DNA from: Piper betle
Taxonomy: Eukaryota; Streptophyta; Magnoliopsida; Piperales; Piperaceae
DNA length: 64,000 bases
Assembly (NCBI GenBank): GCA_033002965.1
Contig: JAURVB010014854.1
Location: forward strand, 42,709 to 106,708
Direction: 5' to 3'
Every line of letters begins with the position of its first letter. The stretch's first letter is position 1. The notes beneath the pieces are model-generated. The model was not told the origin of the DNA and ran no database searches. It saw nothing but the letters and a program-made list of their open reading frames with translations. Made by a program: the position numbers and the translations under genes. Shown in pieces: positions 46,358-59,535 of this stretch.

Positions 46358-49300
46358 ATGGCCAGGTCGATGCTCCTCCCCTGGTCCGACTCCGCCCTCA
46401 TTGCCGCCGCCGTCGGCGAACAGGAGCGAGGGTGGAAGGACTGGTGGGACTCCGTCGACGAGTCGGAGCATTGGCAGTCGGCCATCTTCTACACCCTCTC
46501 CGGCCTCTACTCCCTCGTCGCCTTCGTCGCTCTCGTATTCCTCCTCCTCCGTGATCTCATCTCTACTGCCTTTCTCTTTGTTTTGTTAATTTGTTTGCAA
46601 AGAGCGGGTTTGATTCGTGGTGTTGTCGATCGAGCTGATAGATGGTGGATATGTCATTCGTTTGGATTGTTAAAGAGTTCTTCTATCTTTTGTTGTGTAG
46701 AAGAGGAGATGCGCTTTAGATTTTATTACGAAGGTGTGGGTTTTTCTTCTTTTTTTGCGGCGTAGGTAGGGTTTGCATTTCAATTTTGGAAAACAGTGGT
46801 GCATGTTCTGTAGTTGATTGGATAGTCATAGCCTATTACTGTGCAGATGTGGTTTTGTTGGACCCTGATTGGCTTCATGTCTGTGATTTACGGGGGATTT
46901 GGTTCTTTAATGTGAGACCAATATAGTTTGATCTTTGGCCGTTTTGATTGCTTAAGTTGTGTTCGACCAGTTGATGTTGACATTCTTTGCTAGAGTTTGA
47001 TAGGAATTTACGAACAATGATTACAACTGTCCGGTCAAAGTCGTGCAGGTTACATCTTCGTTGCAAAATGTTGCTATTTACTTTGTTACGATTGTTTGAT
47101 ACTGGTATAGCATTCTTAGTCGATTTGACTGGGCTGAAGATCATCTGACTTTTACTTTTTTTTAAAGAAAATGAAATTACTTGCTAATTGAGAAAACAAT
47201 TTTTTAAAAGTTCTACTCGCAAAATAAATTAAGCAACCTTCACCATGGTATGGATTGTAAATGAATTAACATTTATTTTTCTCGTTTTGTAAATAATCTT
47301 TGGCAAAGTCATAATCCCCAACATTCTTGTGGTTGACAATGGCAGGAAATACGATCAGGAAAAGAGTACATGATGTAGAGAAATTTTGGTGTAGTTTGTT
47401 CCAATTCTCTCACGATGATGTTTAGAGAATTTTGGAGTGTTATAATATATGCGAAGAAATAATGGGATGGCTGGCTGATGCAGGAGCATAGCAGCATTAT
47501 GTAATATAACTGTTTTGTTATTAGGGAGTTGTCTATGAATGTTTTGTGTATTAGAGTTGTTTATGTTAATTTATTAAAGTCTGGAGAGTCCATAAGAAAT
47601 TGGACAATTTAAGGTTAATCTACCTATGTATTTCCCTGTTATAAAATTTGCGTTTTGAGTTGCTTAATGTCTTAAAAACAATGATGTTTGGTTATTGCCT
47701 TCTAATTTGTGATTATTCGTTTGGGATTTATTCTCTTCTTCTTATTTTTATTATAACACCTGATACCCAGAGGGCGTTGGGGGCATGGTTCTTATTCTTC
47801 TAATTTATTATCTTTGAAATAATTCTTCTCGATCTCTCGGAGTAGTTCTCCATCACTGGCTGATTATTCCTGTCAGCAAGTTACTACGCTTATATCTTCA
47901 CGACCAATGTTTATAAGGCTTGATTGCTAAGTTCTCTATATTCTTCCAGGTGCAACTCATTCGTATACAACTCAGAGTGCCTGAGTTTGGCTGGACAACA
48001 CAGAAAATCTTCCACTTGATGAATTTTATAATAAATGGATGTAAGATTTGATGGGATGCTATATTTATGTATTTCTTACACTTCATTAATTTTACGTGTG
48101 GTTTCAAAATGAATGCTCTCTTGTATAGCGCGAGCTGTTCTTTTTGGACTTTACAAGAAAGTGTTTCTCCTTGAGTCAAAAGTAAGCTTGTTGACCTTAA
48201 GCGGTTGTGTATATTTTCTGTTCTAATGTCCTCAAAAGTCATCACTTGTACATAATTAAATTTTTTTCAGGCATTGGAAATAGCTCTTCTTGACATCCCC
48301 GGTCTTCTTTTCTTTTCAACTTACACATTACTTGCCTTATTCTGGGCAGAGATTTACCACCAGGTACACTTTGTATTGATAAAGAAAGAAATTGCTGCCA
48401 TTTTTGGTTTATCTGAGGCAAGACTGGCTTCTCTTTCGCTCATGCTAGTTCTTTATTCACAGGCAAGAAGTTTACCAATTGATAAGCTTAGACCAGCATA
48501 TCTGATTATCAACGGAGTTGTATATGTGATACAAGTCAGTGAATCCTGCTATGATGTTGTGTTTACTAAAAATTGCTTGCTTTCATTTTCAGAAAATGAC
48601 CATATCAGTTTTCAGGTTTCCCTTTGGGTGTACATCCGGTTAAGCCACAACCCCATGGCCGTTGAAGTTGCTAAACTTTTCTTCTCAGGTTTTACGCATA
48701 CAGTAGCCTGAAACATTTTTTTCAGTGCATTACACGTCCATGTTATCAGGACTGACAGTTTGGGATTTTCCTTCCTGGGCAGTTGTTTCATTTGTTGCTG
48801 CTGTTGGCTTTCTGACCTATGGAGGGAGGTGTGCAGCTAAGCATGAATGAAGAAGTTATTTTCTTCTTTGAAGTTTTCGCCAATTTTTTGTCTCTTATGA
48901 TTAGAAATCTTATGTCTTTACATACAGGTTGTTTTTTATGCTAAGACGCTTCCCAATTGAATCTAAAGGAAGGCAAAAAAAGCTGAATGAGGTTGATACT
49001 TGATACTAATATCAATAGTTTTAAAAATTTTAATCTGTGAGCTTCAACTTAATTTAGTTTGCTTGATGTCAGATTTGTTTCTATTCTTTTATGCTATACT
49101 GCGATTTTCAGTTTGATGGGTATAATTATATTATGTGTTTGTGACATAAGACGATAAATCATGTTTGCTAATCTTGTCATTTTTTCCTTCTTGTATTGTC
49201 ATTTAATTCTAAAATGAGCTCAATGTGGCAGGTCGGCTTTGTGACTGGAATATGTGCCACTTGCTTCTTAGTAAGATGCGTTGTGGTAAGTTGTGTACTA

Positions 49301-49828
49301 CTTTTGTTTGAGATTTTTTTAGATAACTAAAGGTTCACAGTGCATATTTTACCAGCTTCTATTCAATTTTAGGTTGCTCTTTCTGCGTTTGACAAAGATG
49401 CTGATTTGGATGTGCTTGACCACCCAATCTTAAACTTCATTTATTATATGGTAAGCAATAACTATTGTTGCTCTTATTCTTCATTATTTCCTATGTACAC
49501 AGACTTGTGGTTAGAGATGCAATGAGTTTTCTTAGACACTTCTGTTTAGCCTCAAAAAACATTGCAATAGTTTATTATACATCGTTGGCCGACTTGGTCC
49601 GCTTAGAATCAACTTTTGGTTGCTGCTGCTCTTGTTTTGTTTTTCGGTTGCACAAAATTTGAACTTTCAGTTATAGTTATTTTTTCGTGTTATCTAGCTA
49701 AATTTTTCTTTTTTGAATCTGTTCATTGATGGCAGTTGGTGGAGATACTCCCGTCTTCTTTGGTGCTTTTCATCCTCAGAAAGCTGCCCCCCAAACGTAT
49801 TTCAGATCAATACCATCCCATAAATTGA
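46358..49828 (+). CDS. TOM1/TOM3/THH1-family multipass membrane protein, 11 exons, 297 aa
   Basis: TOM1 and TOM3 are tonoplast-associated multipass membrane proteins known as host factors for tobamovirus RNA replication. The normal cellular role is less clear. I place exons at 46358-46534, 47950-48040, 48129-48181, 48271-48363, 48463-48534, 48616-48688, 48783-48828, 48928-48991, 49232-49285, 49373-49450 and 49736-49828, all with GT-AG borders and compatible phases. Joined, they give 297 codons, the usual family length. Family words: [110 protein letters not shown] and [17 protein letters not shown] at the end. About seven hydrophobic segments. The gene looks intact. The start is the first in-frame ATG; a short upstream frame precedes it. 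Confidence 0.92.
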
Positions 49829-51535
49829 ATGGTTAAGTTCTGTTCAGTACGTTGTTGTGAATGTTAGCTGATACTGAATGGCCGCTCAGTTGGAAAGTGA
49901 AGCACATCAACGGATGACCTGCAATTGGGTATGCTCTTATCTACGGTGGCCGTAAAAGAGGTCTGGTTGCTTAATGGTATGTTAGTTTGAACCGAATAAA
50001 TTTTGTATATTTTTGTACTTGTATCCTCTACGTTAAATTCTTTCGTATGTTGTGTAAACCTTCAAATTCCCCTGCTCTACACGTAGTGAATGCTTTACAC
50101 TGGCTACTGTGTTTTTTGTCATTAGTTTGTAGGAAGAGGGTCTTGGATATACCCATTTTTTTCGGCTAAGTACAACTTTTTAATCGTGTGTTGTAAGTTC
50201 AGTGGTTTTAGTTGTATGTTATACTGGTGCGGGCAATTAAAATCTTGGGGATAAAAGAAGACTGGCATGAATCAACACTGTATAGGCTGTTGAAACATGA
50301 GATGCCTAGATATCTGCTGATGGTCATCTAGTTGTAGCGACGAAATATTAGTTTGATGCAGTTTCTTTTCTAACTACGCTTGTTTGACAGGGTCGACGGT
50401 ACATTAATAGTCAACATTGTGAAATAAAAAGTAGTTTTACCAGGGCAAGTGGACACTGAATGCTCCAAACCCTAAATAGAAGAACATCCTTTTTTGATTG
50501 ATGAAGGAGGGCGTAAACATTCCGATTAGTTTGGTGCATCAGGACCAGTAAACATCTATCAAAAAAAGACCAGTGGAATTTCTTTTAACTCATCCATAAC
50601 CAAATTAATAGTTTGTACACTTTTCTCGGAAAGGTTCTAGGTGGCAGAGTCACTGTACAAGTCAAGCAGTTTCATAGCCAACGAAAAAATAGACATATAA
50701 TAGATATGTCACGAGCTATATATATCTTCTGGATGAAGATGTTCACCACAAAAGTGCAACTTGCACCAAAACCCTGCCAATCCTTGCCATCTTCTCAAGG
50801 CAATTTAATGGTTCCGTTTTGATAAGAACTCTCTTAAAGCATGGATTATTCCCCGGCGGCTCGTTTTCAGCGACTTCTCTGCAATGCACTCATGAACAAT
50901 ATATAGAATAAGAATATATATGAGAGGTACAACATGTTATAGTGGATGACAAACAATCAGTACTTGCTCCAATAAGAGATGGGTTTCATGGTCTTCACTA
51001 GGCTGCGTAGGATCTCAGTAGAAATATTGGTCGAGGAGCATCCCGAGTCCTTAGCCAATAGCATTTTGCTGTAGGGTACTCTCCATTTCCCAACCGCGGC
51101 TCCTGTCATTCATAATAATTTCGATGAATGCTGACATTTGGGAAAGAATGCACATTCAACAGACAAGATTGGCGGCTAAATTACGAAGCTCAAAACCAGC
51201 TAGCTTCCTGTGCTGCTCTCAGTGCAGCAAAGATGTTTGAATTATAATGAACACAAAGAAGAAGCTGTTGATGCAGAACTAGTGGATAATAATTTGCACG
51301 AGGAAGAAGTTTTTGGAGACCTGGAGTAGAACTATGTAAATAACAGATTAATGATCTAACATGATTAGAAGATTGACATGGAGATCTGATCTACCTACTT
51401 GGGAAAAATCTGTTTAATAGATTATCGATGATTTGGAATGATAAGCTATAACGCAAACAACTCAAACAAGATCATTCGGCACAAGTGATTACTTAATGGT
51501 AGTGAATGCTTTGTCTATAGATCCAAATAACTTTC
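49829..51535. other. Tail-to-tail spacer between TOM1-like and CRY1
   Basis: No gene supported. It holds the 3' regions of both convergent genes. Frames at 49987-50169 and 50613-50822 show no family resemblance. Confidence 0.6.
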
Positions 51536-54500
51536 TCACCCAGTTTGTGAAAGCCGCCTCCAGTTCATGATTTGATGAGCTTGTGCATGCCTCGAGTAGT
51601 AAGGAGAGTTGCTTCCAATTCCAGGTTCTTCTTCAATGCGCTGTTCCGACTGACTAGAACTTGCAGGTGGAGACCATACAGGAACCACACCTCCATCTCG
51701 TCTGCTACCGCTACTGCTACTGGTTGAAAACTCTGGAGCCACATCTGTTGGGATGTGATTCCCAGCGACGAGAGGTAAATTCCGGGCATCATTTCTAACA
51801 GTTTGCTGAGCCGCTTGATTTACATCAACTCTGCCTGTACCAGCGTACACATTAATGTTCATTGGAACTTCCTGCCTTCGTTCTATTGCTGAGTTTACGA
51901 TATTTAGAGAGGTTTCATCATCATCAGAAACACGGTATGATGAAGCGGTGATGCTGGGAACCATTTGGTCTTCGTGTCTTCTGTTCACAGCATTATTCAT
52001 GTTATTGTTTCTAACTGGTTCAATGTCTACTTCCATCTGTATTTCTTGGGGAAAGGCTATCACAGGAGCAGATTCACTAGAATCACCCAGTCCCTCTTCG
52101 GTTCCGTTTTCAATTGCAGCTCTTGAAGCAGCCTCTTGTTGCCACATTTCTGAGAGAGCCTCTTGCAATCTGCCTTTTGCAGCGGATATTTCTACGATAG
52201 GCAAAGGGTAGTTTGAGCCCAGTTCAACTCCTGCAGCATGGAGGACCGACTCAGGCGCATTCCATGGATGGTGTATCCATTCTGTGGGTAAGCGAGCTAG
52301 CTCAGGAAGCCAACGGCGTACATATTCGCCATTAGGATCAAATTTATAACCTTCAAACTGCAGTAGGTAAGAAAACAATAAATGAAAAACAATTGTCTTC
52401 GAATAGATGCCTATCATATGCTAGAATAAAGAAGATTAGTACTTGTAAACAGAAGCTACTCTGTAGTCTGTATTCATGCTACTTGTTTGTTAATAGCACG
52501 TTAATTTCTGATATTGCCTACTAATATATTCTTAGTAAGAAATTGTCCTTATATCCTCTCAGACCATCAGTGAACTTAACCTTTTAGCAGCTTTCAGTCA
52601 CTAATATTGTACAAGGCATGTTCTTTTGTTATGTATCTAGGGATGTTCCTCGAGTCTAAGTATATGCTCAAAGCTTTCAGAAAGCTTTTACTCAATGATT
52701 TGTAAGAAATGATTGTCTCTGTTCACACTTAAACAGCATCGTTCAATTATATGTCATTTGATGCTGTAAACACATCTTCCAGTATTCATGATATACAGAT
52801 GATAGAACTAAAATGTCAAGCAAATAAGTATTACTCTCCCCCATTGATGCAATACAATACTTTTGCAAAGACAATTGAATTAGGCAAAGAAGAGGTAAAA
52901 ATAACAGCAGGAAAGGAGGAACAAAACCTGGCAAAATATTTCTCACCTGTGGATTATCAATCCGATCATGTTCACGGCCATCAGGAAGTGTCCCTGAGAT
53001 ATATTGCCATCCAAGGGCATCACTCTCTAGATCAGCATCTAGCAAGGTATCCCAGAAGTACTTCATCCCCCACCTCCATGGAAGCTGCAGGACTTTGACA
53101 AAGAAGCTGGACACCACAACGCGTATCCTATCATGCAACCAACCTGTAGCCCACAGCTCTCTCATACCAGCATCAACCAGCGGGTACCCAGTTCGGCCCT
53201 GCCTCCAAGCTTTGAAGTAGTTCTCATCAACAACCCAAGGGAAGAACTTGAGATGTGCCAGCAGGGGCCTCTCATGGCTGCAAGGGTGGTTGAAGCTCAA
53301 GTACCTGGAATACTCTCTAAGCCCAATAGATTTCAGAAACAAGTTAACACTCTCCTCTCCTAGAGTGTTGCCTTCATTGGCCCAGACAACCTGCTTTATC
53401 CGCACCAAATGGAAGACCTTCCTCACACTTACTTCGCCAAAGTGTAGATGAGGGGAAAGGAAAGAAGTGGTGGCACTGTCAGCCTTCTTCCGGTTAACAG
53501 AGTATTCAATCAGGGGGCCATTGATAAAAGTGGTTAGCGCTTTATCAGCATTGCTCCATCCAGGTGCCCATGCACGGGCAAGCAGGGCATTGCTTCCCCT
53601 CTCAGACTCGTTCTCAAATGTTAGAACATCAGAAGGCCACCGTGATACATCACCTGACAATTGAAGAAGCTTGAGTAAATAGCATCTTTATCGATATAAA
53701 TAAACAGAGAAGAACATGGCGAACGCAAACCTGATATTATCCGCTTGGGGGAAGGAGGGGTGCTGCAGGATCATATGGCATGCTGAGACACTTGTTCCAG
53801 AAGGCTGCAAAAGTGGTAAACGGTTGGCCCCGATCATCGTGAACCTCCCAAGGTTCATAGAGCAAATCGGCATTGAACGAACGTACCACTATCCCTTGAG
53901 CAGTTAGAAGCTCTTTTGCTCTGTGATCTCTAACAAGCGATATAGGATCTACAAGACAGATAGCACATCAACTACTTCAAATTGGAAGCCGTTGTATTAA
54001 ATAGCAGCTTCCTATTTTTTGCAAGAAATTAGAGGGGACGGATATGAGGTACATATCATGGAAACAATCAAATCTGTGGTAGATCAATTTTTTATCTTTC
54101 AAGAACATCAGAGAAAATTGTATACTACCTTGCAAGACCTTTATAGCATACTCAGATAAATAGAAAAAAAGAAAAAAGAGAGATCAAACAAAAGTCCAGG
54201 AAGGGTAAAAAGAAGATTGCCTGATCCGTTGACATTCCCTCCTAACAGGTATATATCTATCAAAATTAGGCTTGGCAATGCAACATAACAAGTTCTAGAA
54301 ATAATATAAATAAAGCAAAAGTGGCAAACTGACCATAAAGGTGATTGAAGAAAATCTGAGTTGCTCCAGAAGATTGGACAATCTCGATTAGAGAAGAAAC
54401 GCTATCAGAAGATCTTTTGGTGACTAAAGCTGTTCCTAAACTCCTGAGAGAACTATCTAGATGCTGCAAACTGTTCTTCAACCACCACCTTGACACCCTG

Positions 54501-54649
54501 CCAGGATAGTAATGTCCTTCTTCCTCAGGTGCCCAGATGAAAACAGGCACGACAACCCCAGCCCTCACCCCTGCTGCTAGAGCAGGGTTATCCTCCAACC
54601 TCAAGTCTCTTCTGAACCAAACTATGCTGCATCCACCACTTGGACTCAT
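51536..54649 (-). CDS. Cryptochrome 1 blue-light receptor, four exons, one-base deletion in exon 2
   Basis: CRY1 binds FAD and mediates blue-light control of seedling growth. Exons on the minus strand: 54334-54649, 53731-53948, 52947-53653 and 51536-52357, all GT-AG. The first begins MSPSGGCSIVWFRRDLRLED (photolyase-related domain); exon 3 carries the FAD-binding core (WRQGRTGYPLVDAGMREL, WLHDRIRVVVSSFF, DADLESDALGWQY). Exon 4 holds the plant C-terminal tail with DQMVPS (about residue 544) and ends NWRRLSQTG. Exon 2 is 218 nt where 219 is needed: after APLLPP the frame reads an early TAA (53737-53739), while one more A at 53745-53746 gives the family's LLPPKRIISG. With that base the protein is 687 aa, close to Arabidopsis CRY1 (681). 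All else is intact, so consensus error is likely; otherwise it is a null allele truncated at about residue 176. Confidence 0.93.
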
Positions 54650-56715
54650 CTTCCTCCTTCGATGACCACTAATCTACATACCAACAATTCATCTGCTCAA
54701 ACACAAAACACCAGTCTGAGAGAAGCTTAGATTTTCCGACGATCAGACGCCATTAAAGATAGAAAAGAGATTGGTCTTTCTGAAATAATCAAACCTTCTT
54801 CTTTTCCTGAAGAAAAAAAGAGAGAAAATCTAACTGTTCATAGAGACCAACAAGTGCACGAGGTTCCAAAAGACGGGTGGATACGTGGGCAGTTGTTTTT
54901 CCAGTAAATGGCCCTGGGAAATGAAAGACATGGAAATTTAGAGAAAAAAGTGATTGGAGAAGATGAGTTTTACTCTTATCTATAGGTATCTTTATCAAGC
55001 TACACTTGTCTTAGATTGTGTCGTGTAAGACGCCATGGTTGTCAAGGACGCGTGAACGGCACCTTTTATCTCAACGCATGCAGATGAATATGCTCCCTAA
55101 AAAATAAGATGATAAAAAAGTCTCATTTCTGTTTTTTTCCTTCTTTGGAAAGAAAATGTCATTTTCCAACTTTTTGGTAGTTTAACAGTTCATAACAGTA
55201 ACTACGAACCTCACTGTTACGAAAAAACACTCACCGTTACTGGAGCAAGTTTCCAGGCAATGCTTTCAACGTTACAGCAAAGGCTTCATCAAGGTTCAAG
55301 GTCTCGTCACAATTTGGGTTTGTTTGGTAGAGCAACAGTTGTTCTTTTCATGCATGCTTTTACACATAAATCACTCCTTTTTGTAGCATAAACTCGAGCT
55401 CATTATGGTGATTGTGAGGCAACGTGTGTGATATAGAAAGGTCGGTCATAAAAAAAATGAAAAAAGATGGGATTGAAGGAGGGCCACACAAAATGATAGA
55501 CATCTCACTGCCACAGCTTTCTGTTAGATGTTGTATTCCTTATCCTGGACGACAAATCCTTGAACACGCCTATTCCTTCCGATTTGACAAGGATCCTCCA
55601 AGACCTGTTACTCTCATTTGCTGCCTCCATTACTGATTTACACATTTAAGCACTCTCTTTCCTCTTAATATTCTGATACGAACTTTTTTCGTATCTATAT
55701 TTATGAGTAAAAGGTGATGAAAAGCAAAATGAGAATTTGGGGATTGATCAAGAACTATACTTCATTTCATTGATCGATCTCAAAATACAATTATATTTCC
55801 AGTTTATACATTCAAAAAATAACTAATTATTGAAGCGGTTATAACTACCAAATTAGTCACGGCCGCACGTATCACATTGCATGCTTACTTTTGCTCAAGA
55901 ATCAGAAGAATTATTCTCATGAAAAGCTTGAGCATGTATTAACTTGATCGTTAGATCATTTAGAGGGGGATCTTCATTTTCATGGGTGGTTTTTACATTT
56001 TTAGTTTGAAAATGAAGAAAGTTTGAGGGGGCTGTAAGGGGGGTGAGCAACAGTAAGGACCACGCCCATCTGACAATAACAGTTCTTGCCATTGATATTG
56101 AGCATTTCTCTGTTTTCCACTAATAAAAAGGGGCCAGGCATTCTGCCTGCCAACCCATAAATTGAATGTCATTCATTCATGGTCCCAGAAACCACTGCCT
56201 CGCTTAACATGGCATGGTTACTTTGTTGAACCGTACACTCATTGTTTTAGGCAAAGTAATTCCCAAATGATTTGCATGTACTAACTTCTCATGTTTATGT
56301 TTCTTTTCTTTTCAGTTTCCTCGACTTCCCTGAGCTCCTACTCAAAAAAAAGGGTTGTTTAAAGATGATATTTATGCTTGTTGAGGAAGGACAATCTTTT
56401 GTGTAAGGCAAGCCAGAATGGAGAGGGGGCCATTGTTACATAATTCACGAGAGGAACAAATAAATGACCAAGGGTATGTCAGTGGGAGGAAAGAGACCCT
56501 ATTGTCTACCGCCAACTTTGTGGACCAACTGGTTAGAACTTTGAAGCTCCATGATTCCGCGAAATGGAGATAAGAAATCCATCACTTTCTAGCTCTTCGT
56601 GAACTCATTACAAGCTGCAAGTGGTGAGGCAGAAGCAAAGCCAGAAACAGTTTTAGGTCATGTAAAGAAGGTGAATTGGAGGGAGATCAGGGCCCGCCCC
56701 ATGCTGCATTGCTGT
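54650..56715. other. CRY1 upstream region and intergenic
   Basis: The first few hundred bases are the CRY1 leader/promoter on the minus strand, with a TACGTG word (G-box-like) at about 54882. Beyond this I see only unsupported frames (55424-55636 plus; 55895-56092 minus). Confidence 0.5.
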
Positions 56716-56964
56716 CTATAACGGAGATGAAAACAGATGCGTATACCTTGTTCCTGGTGGGGAAAGTGAAAGGGCGGAATCCGGAAACCTCTGTTTTGTT
56801 TGATGACTAACATGGGGCTTCTTGTCTTCTCTCGGTATATCTGATCTAGTTGTCGGCTCATTTTCACCTTTGTTAGAGATAAGCAAGAATCCAGATGAGA
56901 ACAATTTGGTTGAAGCAGTCCAATCTTGCTGGCTGAGTGGCTCCACAATGTAATCTTGTTGCAT
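56716..56964 (-). other. Unrecognised 82-codon open frame
   Basis: The frame starts MQQDYIVEPLSQQDW and continues to SSPL with a polar composition that could be coding. An overlapping frame at 56658-56975 is also open. No domain or family is recognised and no splice context was found. Low confidence as a gene. Confidence 0.2.
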
Positions 56965-59073
56965 TGCGTGTTCATGTTAACAGTTTGGAAGTGTCAACAC
57001 ATCACATTATAACTTGGTGTGAAAATAATCCGTCTTCTTCTCTTAGCCTATTCCTTTTTATCAGTGGAATTATTCTTGACTTCCATAATACAGAAGCACC
57101 GCGAGAATACTTTTAGGGCCAACAGGTGAGGTCCAGGAGCTATGGAATGAACCTGTGGAAACAAGAAATCCCCTTTTCTTAAATTCCTTGCCATCCGTTT
57201 TATTGTAACAAAATTGTGTAAAAAAAATATAAAATTTAGATGTCACAAATTTTTTAACGTTTGGATGTCTTAAAATTTAATAAATAAAAATTTTAATTTC
57301 AGTCAAAGTAAATCTAAGTAAAAATTTTACAAAATAATAATTTTTTATAAAAAATAAAATAAATTATAAGAAATTTTGGAAAACATGTGAAAATAAATTT
57401 TTTATTTTTATTTTATTTTCTTACTATTTAAACATGTAAATTTTTTTAAAATTTTTATGTCATATCATCTCATTACATTACCATTTTGCGTGAATTTTTT
57501 CATTTACATTATTTTTAGCCAATTATAAACTAATGGGTCTCAATCATTCCTTAATTAGTAATTAATCAAAATTAAAAATTTGTGCACACCTTCTTTTTAA
57601 TATTGTTAAAATTTACCCTGATAAATATTAAATATTGGATTAACTATTCAAATGATCTTGCAATAACAATTTGGGAGTGTCAGAAAGTTGCTATTGATCC
57701 TCTTGTTCTATAAGCATCAATTAGGTTAGTATAAGGGTGATTTACTTTGACAAAAATATACCTTGTTGATTAGGAGGGAGGTTAATCGAATGTTCCCCAT
57801 TGTAGCACCAACTAATGTTATATTTTCCAAAGGTGTTAATATCTGCAAGGTTTATATTATAAGTTGCAACTATTTCAAAGTTCCTGAAACGCGCCCATTT
57901 ATGCTTCTTGGATACGTATATAGACCGAGAGCGTGGGATTCATGTAGCAAACGCAACGTATCTTTACAGATGCAAGTGACATATTTCCCGAGGCATTTTG
58001 TTTTCAGGCAAAGGCTGCTGCATGTCTCTATAAAGACGACATTTTTCTTCGGATATAAAGGCAGCGTTTATGTAACGACTCACTCTAATTAATACAAATT
58101 AATCGATTTAATTATTTTTTGAAAAAATAATTAATTATGTTAAAGATTACAAACATCATTCCCGCTAATATAAAAATATTACTTTGATATATATTGAATA
58201 TGAAAATAAGTGGACTAACTAATCGAACATTAATACCTCTTCTCATCCCATAAACTCGAGATTTATATAATCTGTGGAGGGTTTATTTCAATATTTTGAG
58301 GGAAGTAAGTGAACTTCTACTAATTCATCATTCATATATAACTAGCCAGTGGCAGCCGAGAGCTTGCACACTACAAAGTCAATAATGGTGTCTGTGCTCA
58401 TATAGAAAATGGGCTCACGTATCCACATGGGCCATCAACTATGTGGCCACAATTATCACAACAAGCCCTTCTCTTTACAACCTATAATTAGTAGTAAGTG
58501 ACACTTAACGGTGACACTTAAGTGGCTCACTTGCGCCTTGGCACGTTCGATGTATTGTACGAGTCAGAGAAGTTAAGAGGAGTCATGAACATTAATTTTG
58601 TCTATCTATTCCAAGATGATTATTGACAGTGATTAGAGTAATATTGCAGATCATTAGGGTCATTATAAAGACACAATTATATATTTTGTTCTCGGAAATT
58701 AGAGCCAAGATATATAATTGGCTGACTAATATATTTATAGATCATGTTAGATATTAGATATGAATCAAATTGAAGATCATATGAGCATCTGAACGTACCT
58801 ATTTAAAGAAGATCAATACAGCTTATAAACTAGGTACAGATCATCTTAAATCAGCTTGGTTGACTTACCCACGAATCAGGAGTTAAAAATTAGGTTTTCA
58901 GATCCCATGAGTTGTGAAATCGTCCAGTGTGCCATGGAACCTTTTATTGGGAGCCATGAATATGAAAAACCTTGTTTAACGTAAATGTCCTACTTAAATT
59001 CCATGGCTCAACGAAAAATATTATACTTGATTTAAAAAATTTCTGCTGAAAAAAGTTAATTATATGGATTTGG
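56965..59073. other. Intergenic, no supported gene
   Basis: AT-rich, with the second copy of the dispersed T/A-rich repeat at 57330-57525. The open frame at 57763-58092 has no recognisable features. Confidence 0.55.
57330..57525. repeat. Dispersed T/A-rich repeat, copy 2
   Basis: Aligns with 45120-45360; see that entry. Confidence 0.4.
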
Positions 59074-59535
59074 TGTTAGAGCTTTATAAGTTAAACTTTA
59101 AAATAAAACTTTATTATTCTTCATATCAAATCATTAAATAAATCAAATTGGATAACAGAAGCGTACCAGAATCTATAAAGAAAATTGATTTTTTACCTCC
59201 TTAGGTTTTTTTAATCTTCCAAATTCATTACATATTTTTAAAACCAAAAGTTTGGCCAGAACGAAAACTATACATAAATTCAGAGACCATAACTTTCTTA
59301 TTTATTGCCTTAGTTTCATAATTTTAATTTGACCTGTCATAAAAAAATTACGAAAATGATATTTACACATTAAATTCCACACCTTTATTAATAGTATTCA
59401 TATTGAATTTCACACTTTTATTTATGGCCCATAAATACTTATCTTTAATAAATCAATTAAATTTAGACCAACCTTAAATAACAACATATGATAAATTTTT
59501 AGATTCATATATATATTTATATCCAATATCTAATA
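59074..59535 (-). repeat. 3' LTR of the older Copia relative
   Basis: Starts TGTTAGAGCTTT and ends CCAATATCTAATA on the plus strand. It aligns with 6774-7292 (AACAGAAGCGTACC, CATATCAAATCAT and the AAATTTAGACC/AATTTAGGCC block) with many differences. A (TA)n run and a (CA)n run follow at 59552-59588. Confidence 0.82.

Noticed and set aside
48274..48711. Single 145-codon frame in the TOM1-like locus
   Set aside because: It reads through introns; exons 4, 5 and 6 account for the conserved parts, with GT-AG borders in between.
51855..52211. Plus-strand frame inside CRY1 exon 4
   Set aside because: Antisense shadow of the well-supported CRY1 tail.
57763..58092. Open frame of 109 codons
   Set aside because: No family resemblance and no promoter or splice context.
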